Below, in pieces: positions 58,201 through 64,000 of a stretch of 64,000 bases of DNA. Every line of letters starts with the position of its first letter. Position 1 is the first letter of the stretch. A model generated the notes under the pieces. It had not been told where the DNA came from, searched no databases, and saw nothing but the letters and a program-made list of their open reading frames with translations. The translations under genes and the position numbers were made by a program. Origin of the DNA: Branchiostoma floridae (lineage: Eukaryota; Chordata; Leptocardii; Amphioxiformes; Branchiostomatidae); assembly GCF_000003815.2 (NCBI RefSeq), contig NC_049991.1, positions 5,092,350 through 5,156,349 on the forward strand. The letters run 5' to 3'.

Positions 58201-61200
58201 TCATACCAAGTGTGCCAGGCCGGAACTTGAAGCCTAAGCTACAATCGCAGTCTTAAGTCATCGCCCTACCCGGTGCCATGACAGGTGGTGTTTGCAAAAG
58301 AGAGCAAGCCGTTGCGCCTGAAGAGGGTCCGTATGCTCAAGAATATCTCGAAAAGGAAGTATCCGAATATTTTGCGGTTTTCATCTTTCAATTCCTCACT
58401 AAGCAACCTTCAAAAACATACCAAGTGTGCCAGGCCGGAACTTGCAGCCTAAGCTACAATCGCAGTCTTAAGTCATCACCATACCCGGTGTAAAGACAGG
58501 CGGTGTTTCCAAAAAGGAGCTAGCGGTTGCGCCTAAGGAGGGTCCGTATGCTCAAGAATATCTCTAGAAGGAAATATCCGAATATTTTACGGTTTTTATC
58601 TTTCAATTCCTCACTAAGCAACCTTTCCAACCATCACAAGAGTGCCAGGCCGGAACTTGAAGCCTAAGCTACAATCGCAGTCTTAAGTCATCACCCTACC
58701 CGCTACCGTGACAGGCGGTGTTTTCAAAAGAGAGCTAGTGGTTGCGCCTGAAGAGGATCAGTATGCTCAAGAATATCTCGAGAAGGAAGTATTCGAATAT
58801 TTTGCGGTTTTCATCTTTCAATTCCTCACTAAGCAACCTTCACAACCATACCAAGTGTGCCAGGCCGGAACTTGAAGCCTAAGCTACAATCGCAGTCTTA
58901 AGTCATCAACCTAGCCGCTATCGTGACAGGCGGTGTTTGCAAAAGAGAGCTAGCGGTTGCGCCTACAGAGGGTCCGTATGCTCAAGAATATCTCGAGAAG
59001 GAAGTATCCGAATATTTTGCGGTTTTCATCTTTCAATTCCTCACTAAGCAACCTTCACAACCATACCAAGTGTGCCAGTCCGGAACTTGAAGCCTAAGCT
59101 ACAATCGCAGTCTTAAGTCATCACATACTCTGTGCCGTGACAGGCGGTGTTTGCAAAAGAGAGCTAGCGGTTGCGCCTAAAAAGGGTCCGTATGCTCAAG
59201 AATATCTCGAGAAGGAAGTATCCGAATATTTTGCGGTTTTCATCTTTAAATTCCTCACTAAGCAACCTTTCTAACCATACCAAACTTGAGAAGCAGAAAG
59301 TTGAAGCCTAAGCTACAATCACAGTCTTAAGTCATCATCCTATCCAGTGCCGTGACAGGCAGTGTTTCCAAAAAGGAGCTAGCGGTTGCGCCTAAAGAGG
59401 GTCCGTATGCTCAAGAATATCTCGAGAAGGAAGGATCCGAATATTTTGCGATTTTCATCTTCCAATTCCTCACTAAGCAACCTTCACAACCATACCAAGT
59501 GTGCCAGGCCGGAACTTGAAGCCTAAGCTACAATCGCAGTCTTAAGTCATCACCCTACCCGGTGCCATGACAGGCGGTGTTTCCAAAAAGGAGCTAGCGG
59601 TTGCGCCTAAAGAGGGTCCGTATGCTCAAGAATATCTCGAGAAGGAAGTATCCGAATATTTTGCGGTTTTCATCTTTCAATTCCTCACTAAGGAACCTTC
59701 ACAACCATACCAAGTGTGCCAGGCCAGAACTTGAAGCCTAAGCTACAATCGCAGTCTTAAGTCATCACATACTCTGTGCCGTGACAGGCGGTGTTTGCAA
59801 AAGAGAGCTAGCGGTTTCGCTTAAAAAGGGTCCGTATGCTCAAGAATATCTCGAGAAGGAAGTATCCGAATATTTTGCGGTTTTCATCTTTCAATTCCTC
59901 ACTAAGCAACCTTTCTAACCATAAAAAGGTTGACAGGCAGAAAGTTGAAGCCTAAGCTACAATCGCAGTCTTAAGTCATCATCCTATCCAGTGCCGTGAC
60001 AGGCAGTGTTTCCAAAAAGGAGCTAGCGGTTGCGCCTAAAGATGGTCCGTATGCTCAAGAATATCTCGAGAAGGAAGTATCCGAATATTTTGCGATTTTC
60101 ATCTTCCAATTCCTCACTAAGCAACCTTCACAACCATACCAAGTGTGCCAGGCCGGAACTTGAAGCCTAAGCTACAATCGCAGTCTTAAGTCATCACCCT
60201 ACCCGGTGCCATGACAGGCGGTGTTTCCAAAAAGGAGCTAGCGGTTGCGCCTAAAGAGGGTCCGTATGCTCAAGAATATCTCGAGAAGGAAGTATCCGAA
60301 TATTTTTCGGTCTTCATCTTTCAATTCCTCACTAAGCAACCTTCACAACCATACCAAGTGTGCCAGTCCGGAACTTGAAGCCTAAGCTACAATCGCAGTC
60401 TTAAGTCATCACCCTACCCGCTACCGTGACAGGCGGCGTTTTCAAAAGAGGGCTAGCGGTTGCGCCTAAAGAGGGTCCGTATGCTCAAGAATATCTCGAG
60501 AAGGAAGTATCCGAATATTTTGCGGTCTTCATATCTCAATTCCTCACTAAGCAACCTTCTCAACCATACCAAGTGTGCCAGGCCGGAACTTGAAGCCTAA
60601 GCTACAATCGCAGTCTTAAGTTATCATCCTACCCGGTGCCGTGACAGGCGGTGTTTCCAAACAGGAGCTAGCGGTTGCGCCTAAAGAGGGTCCGTATGCT
60701 CAAGAATATCTCGAGAAGGAAGTATCGGAATATTTTTCGGTCTTCATCTTTCAATTCCTCAGTAAGCAACCTTTCCAACCATACCAAGCTTGACAGGCAG
60801 AAACTTGAAGCCTAAGCTACAATCGCAGTCTTAAGTCATCACCCTACCCGGTGCCGTGACAGGCGGTGTTTTCAAAGGAGAGCTAACGGTTGCGCCTAAA
60901 GAGGGTCCGTATGCTCAAGAATATCTCGAGAAGGAAGTATCCGAATATTTTGCGGTTTTCATCTTTCAATTCCTCACTAAGCAACCTTCACAACCATACC
61001 AAGTGTGCCAGTCCGGAACTTGAAGCCTAAGCTACAATCGCAGTCTTAAGTCATCACCTTACCCGGTGCCGTGACAGGCGGTGTTTCCAAAAAGAAGCTA
61101 GCGGTTGCGCCTAAAGAGGGTCCGTATGCTCAAGAATATCTCGAGAAGGAAGTATCCGAATATTTTGCGGTTTTCATCTTTCAATTTGTAGCTAAGCGTT

Positions 61201-61980
61201 CTGTCCAACCATACCAAGTGTGCCAGACCGGAACTTGAAGCCTAAGCTACAATCGCAGTCTTCGTCATCACCCTACCCGGTGCCGTGACAGGCGGTGTTT
61301 CCAAAAAGAAGCAAGCGGTTGCGCCTAAAGAGGGTCCGTATGCTCAAGAATATCTCGAGAAGGAAGTATCCGAATATTTTGCGGTTTTCGTCTTTCAATT
61401 TGTAGCTAAGCGTTCTTTCCAATTATACCAAGTGTGCCAGACCGGAACTTGAAGCCTAAGCTACAATCGCAGTCTTAAGTCATCACCCTACCCAGTGCTG
61501 TGACAGGCGGTGTTTCCAAAAAGATGCTAGCGGTTGCGCCTAAAGAGGGTCCGTATGCTCAAGAATATCTCGAGAAGGAAGCATCCGAATATTTTGCGGT
61601 TTTCATCTTTCAATTCCTCACTAAGCGTTCTTTCCAACCACTCCAAGTGCTCCGGGCCGGAACTTGAAGCCTAAGCTACAATCGCAGTCTTAAGTCATCA
61701 CCCTACCCAGTGCTGTGACAGGCGGTGTTTCCAAAAAGATGCTAGCGGTTGCGCCTAAAGAGGGTCCGTATGCTCAAGAATATCTCGAGAAGGAAGTATC
61801 TGAATATATTGCGGTTTTCATCTTTCAATTCCTCACTAAGCAACCTTTCCAACCATACCAATTGTGCCAGGTCGGAACTTGAAGCCTAAGCTACAATCAC
61901 AGTCTTAAGTCATCACCCTACCTAGTTCTGTGACAGGCGGTGTTTCCAAAAAGGAGCTTGCGGTTGCGCCCAAAGTCTGG

Positions 61981-62110
61981 CAAAGTGGGTTCGTTTTCAT
62001 CTTTCAATTCCTTACAATGCTGACTATCTCCCCTTTATTTCAAACTAACTGATGTGCCGTCTGATTGGTAAGAGAGACAACGATTGAATTACCAACAAAA
62101 CACCGCTCCA
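61981..62110. other. Right edge of the 215-bp array
   Basis: The last monomer breaks off after GCGCCCAAAGTCTGG; a scrap, TTTCATCTTTCAATTCCT, follows at about 61994-62011, then unrelated DNA. Confidence 0.6.
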
Positions 62111-62262
62111 GTGTACGGATGAAAAAGATACAGAGTCATATATCCAACATATCGCAACGTTACCAAGAATGCACTGGTGGGGACTCTAGTGGAGCAGTGC
62201 ATTGTTGGTAATGTTGGGATATCTTGGATATGCCACTCTGTATTTATTTTTGCATCCGTGCA
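62111..62262. mobile_element. Foldback element of ~152 bp
   Basis: GTGTACGGATGAAAAAGAT and ACAGAGTCATATATCCAA at the left are inverted as TTGGATATGCCACTCTGTAT and TTTTGCATCCGTGC at the right. Pairing continues through GTTACCAAGAATGCACT to a short loop, so nearly the whole element is a hairpin. Confidence 0.8.
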
Positions 62263-62279
62263 TTTTAGTAATCTTTTTA

Positions 62280-63010
62280 TGAACGAATGCATAAAAACAC
62301 ATTACACATCCTTACGAATCCGAGTATCCTGGTATCTAGTGTAACGTAGTTTGTCTCACTTGTATTGACGTTACAAACTGTGGTATCCGAGGTACAAAAC
62401 GAGGGAAAGATGACCACTCTAAAAATTGATATTTTCCTCATAAACAGGGTAAAAAGTGAGTATCCTTACGGATGCTGTGTTAGCATCCGCCACGAAGTAC
62501 CTAGGCATACGAATTCCGTTTTTAACGTTTGCATCCACCGCGAGTTACAGATACCAACGAATGCGTTACGGATGTGTATTGGATCCGTGATTTTTGGTAA
62601 TCTTTGGGATCCATGGCATCCGTCAGGATGTTGCAAATTCGTATTCTTGGTATACGTTGAAGACTCTTCGCTGATAAACAAGAATCTTAACCATGTATTC
62701 TTTCGTATACGTTAAAAGTAAGTATTCATACGAATGCAATGTTTAAATCTGTTAGTGACTAATGGATACCAACGAATGCGTTATGTATGTGTAAAGGATC
62801 CATGATTTCGGAACTATCCATACGTACGCTGGGTTAGCATCCGTCACAAAGTATACAGGTTCCGTGTTTTTATCCACCGCGAGTTACGAATACCTACGGA
62901 TGTAAGTAGGATCCGTCATTTTTTGGGATCCGTGACTGTTTTGGGGATCCGTCAGCATTTTTCAGCATACGTCAGCATCCGTCAGGTGTTGCAAATTGGA
63001 ATCCGCCAGC
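62280..63010. repeat. Stretch dense in ATCCGT / ATACGT words
   Basis: GCATCCGT, GGATCCGT, GTATACGTT and GCATCCGCCACGAAGTA recur many times. Two loose direct copies (about 62450-62660 and 62810-63000) share TTAGCATCCG.CAC.AAGTA and ATCCACCGCGAGTTAC. There is no fixed period. Probably an old tandem repeat or serial element copies. Confidence 0.55.
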
Positions 63011-64000
63011 ATTCGTCTACATATTAGGTCTTTTCGTCTAGTGTTTTGTGGCTTGTTGTACCGTATACTCGAACATATCCGTTTTTGGTATTCCTAAAGT
63101 GCACCCTACTATATTTTTTTCACGTCGAAGCCAGCAACCTTGTGGCCCTTAACTATAGAAATCCCCACAGGCGAAAACTGTGTTCTGCTACCTCCAAGAG
63201 GATTGCCAGCGTCACAAGTTCGCTATATTTTACCTTCAAATCGATAGGCGGCGCTTCTAATCAAGAACTTTGCAGAAATGATGGATAGAATCTTTTAGGA
63301 AGGTACCAGCAAAAATCTAACAACATGACTCCGAGGTTGAAACAAATCCTCAATTTTTGAATATAACGATGCCATAACAATATAACGACCTTCCCAAAGC
63401 CCCTTTGAAAACACACATTCTTACTTACTAGTATATTGCTATTTCTAAAGTTAAGAATGAACGACCAAACGACGCAAGTTATGTTCATGCACTACGTTCA
63501 TTCAACTATTCGCTCACCAGTTTCATACCGGATTGTGGTTGTTATGAAGCGTTTAAGTCATTTTATTACCCACAATTTCAACGTCCAGCACACCTTTGTT
63601 CTGGAGCGAGTATTCGTAAGATAATATGATACATTTGTATGGTAATGTTGGCTGTGGGAAATCAGTAATTTGTTTCCTGTCGCTATCTCTTAGAAATCAA
63701 TTCCAGTAAAATTATCTGTTCAACGATACTATACGTGTAATATGTAAGTCACACAATGTGTAGATCGTAGGCATGATATGTGTGTATATATATATATACT
63801 GCTGTAGAGTGAATGTAAATTTATAATAGAGTGTATAAAAACGCACACATACTTGCACACAAACGCGCGCGTACACACACGCACACTCGAACACATATAC
63901 TAGTAGTATATACATCTCCCCAACCCAGTATCTTAAACCTGCCCAACGCAGAACCAGAGGAAGTCACATGTTTAAATACCAGTTAACCACAGCTAAAAGA
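63011..64000. other. Right end of the window, no gene recognised
   Basis: At 63148-63192 it shares CTTAACTATAGAAATCCC and GAAAACTGTGTTCTGCTAC with 35450-35503. A (TA)n run (about 63785-63800) and a CA/CG-rich run (63842-63890) follow. Short frames have no domain. Confidence 0.4.

Larger units (their letters stand above)
41520..61980 (+). repeat. 215-bp satellite array, about 95 copies
   Basis: Landmark CTTAAGTCATCACC recurs at 42012, 42227, 42442 and 42657, a period of 215 bp. Conserved words include GGGTCCGTATGCTCAAGAAT, ATCTCGAGAAGGAAGTATCC and GCTAGCGGTTGCGCCTAAAG. All units read in one orientation. The first units (41520-41900) are diverged and include a short 57-58-base partial duplication; the last units carry a different word (TAGCTAAGCGTTCT, from about 61180) before the array ends. 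Each monomer holds a ~55-codon frame, but 215 is not a multiple of three and stops recur, so it is not coding. Confidence 0.97.

Noticed and set aside
15418-61980. CENP-B box in either satellite
   Set aside because: TTCG-containing words exist (CCCTTCGGTAACCG, GTTCGAATATTTTGCGG), but the required A and CGGG positions do not fit.

Overview
This looks like nuclear DNA of an invertebrate chordate or deuterostome, most likely an amphioxus (Branchiostoma). The genes are intron-rich with GT-AG junctions. The protein families are animal ones: a GT29 ST6Gal-type sialyltransferase, a CBM14 (peritrophin-A) secreted protein and a CYP4-like cytochrome P450. Introns and flanks are full of small inverted-repeat transposons, and over 45% of the window is tandem satellite. 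The species call is inference; no ribosomal or mitochondrial marker is present. Six runs of N break the assembly.

Layout. 1-5340: transposon-derived DNA, dominated by a pair of ~700-bp inverted arms (1-690 and 4085-4835) with smaller elements nested in it. 5600-6120: a decayed LINE on the minus strand. 6281-9023: an ST6Gal-like sialyltransferase (plus strand, three coding exons) with one apparent one-base frameshift in exon 2, a duplicated exon tail in intron 1, and foldback elements in both introns. 10554-12703: a minus-strand gene for a secreted protein with one chitin-binding domain and a Ser/Glu repeat tail. 13780-14263: a TA-flanked transposon, whose unoccupied relative lies at 29880-30110. 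15418-24618: a 206-bp satellite array whose middle block is inverted, with both switch points inside assembly gaps. 25438-25701: a doubtful small minus-strand reading frame next to CCAAT boxes. 26518-26763: a Harbinger-type element with 50-bp perfect terminal repeats. 27490-28330: a 211-bp tandem repeat related to the 206-bp satellite. 28812-39299: a complete 13-exon CYP4-like gene on the minus strand (511 residues), with a possible non-coding first exon ending at 39849. 41520-61980: about 95 copies of a 215-bp satellite with ~1.72-kb higher-order periodicity. 62000-64000: a foldback element, an ATCCGT-rich stretch and simple repeats.

How it fits together. The three genes are unrelated in function (Golgi sialylation, extracellular chitin binding, microsomal oxidation) and do not form a functional cluster. 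The P450 gene sits in a ~17-kb island between two unrelated satellites, which suggests heterochromatic or rearrangement-prone surroundings. Exon joins were deduced by hand: the reading phases of all junctions agree in all three genes, except for the single base in the sialyltransferase.
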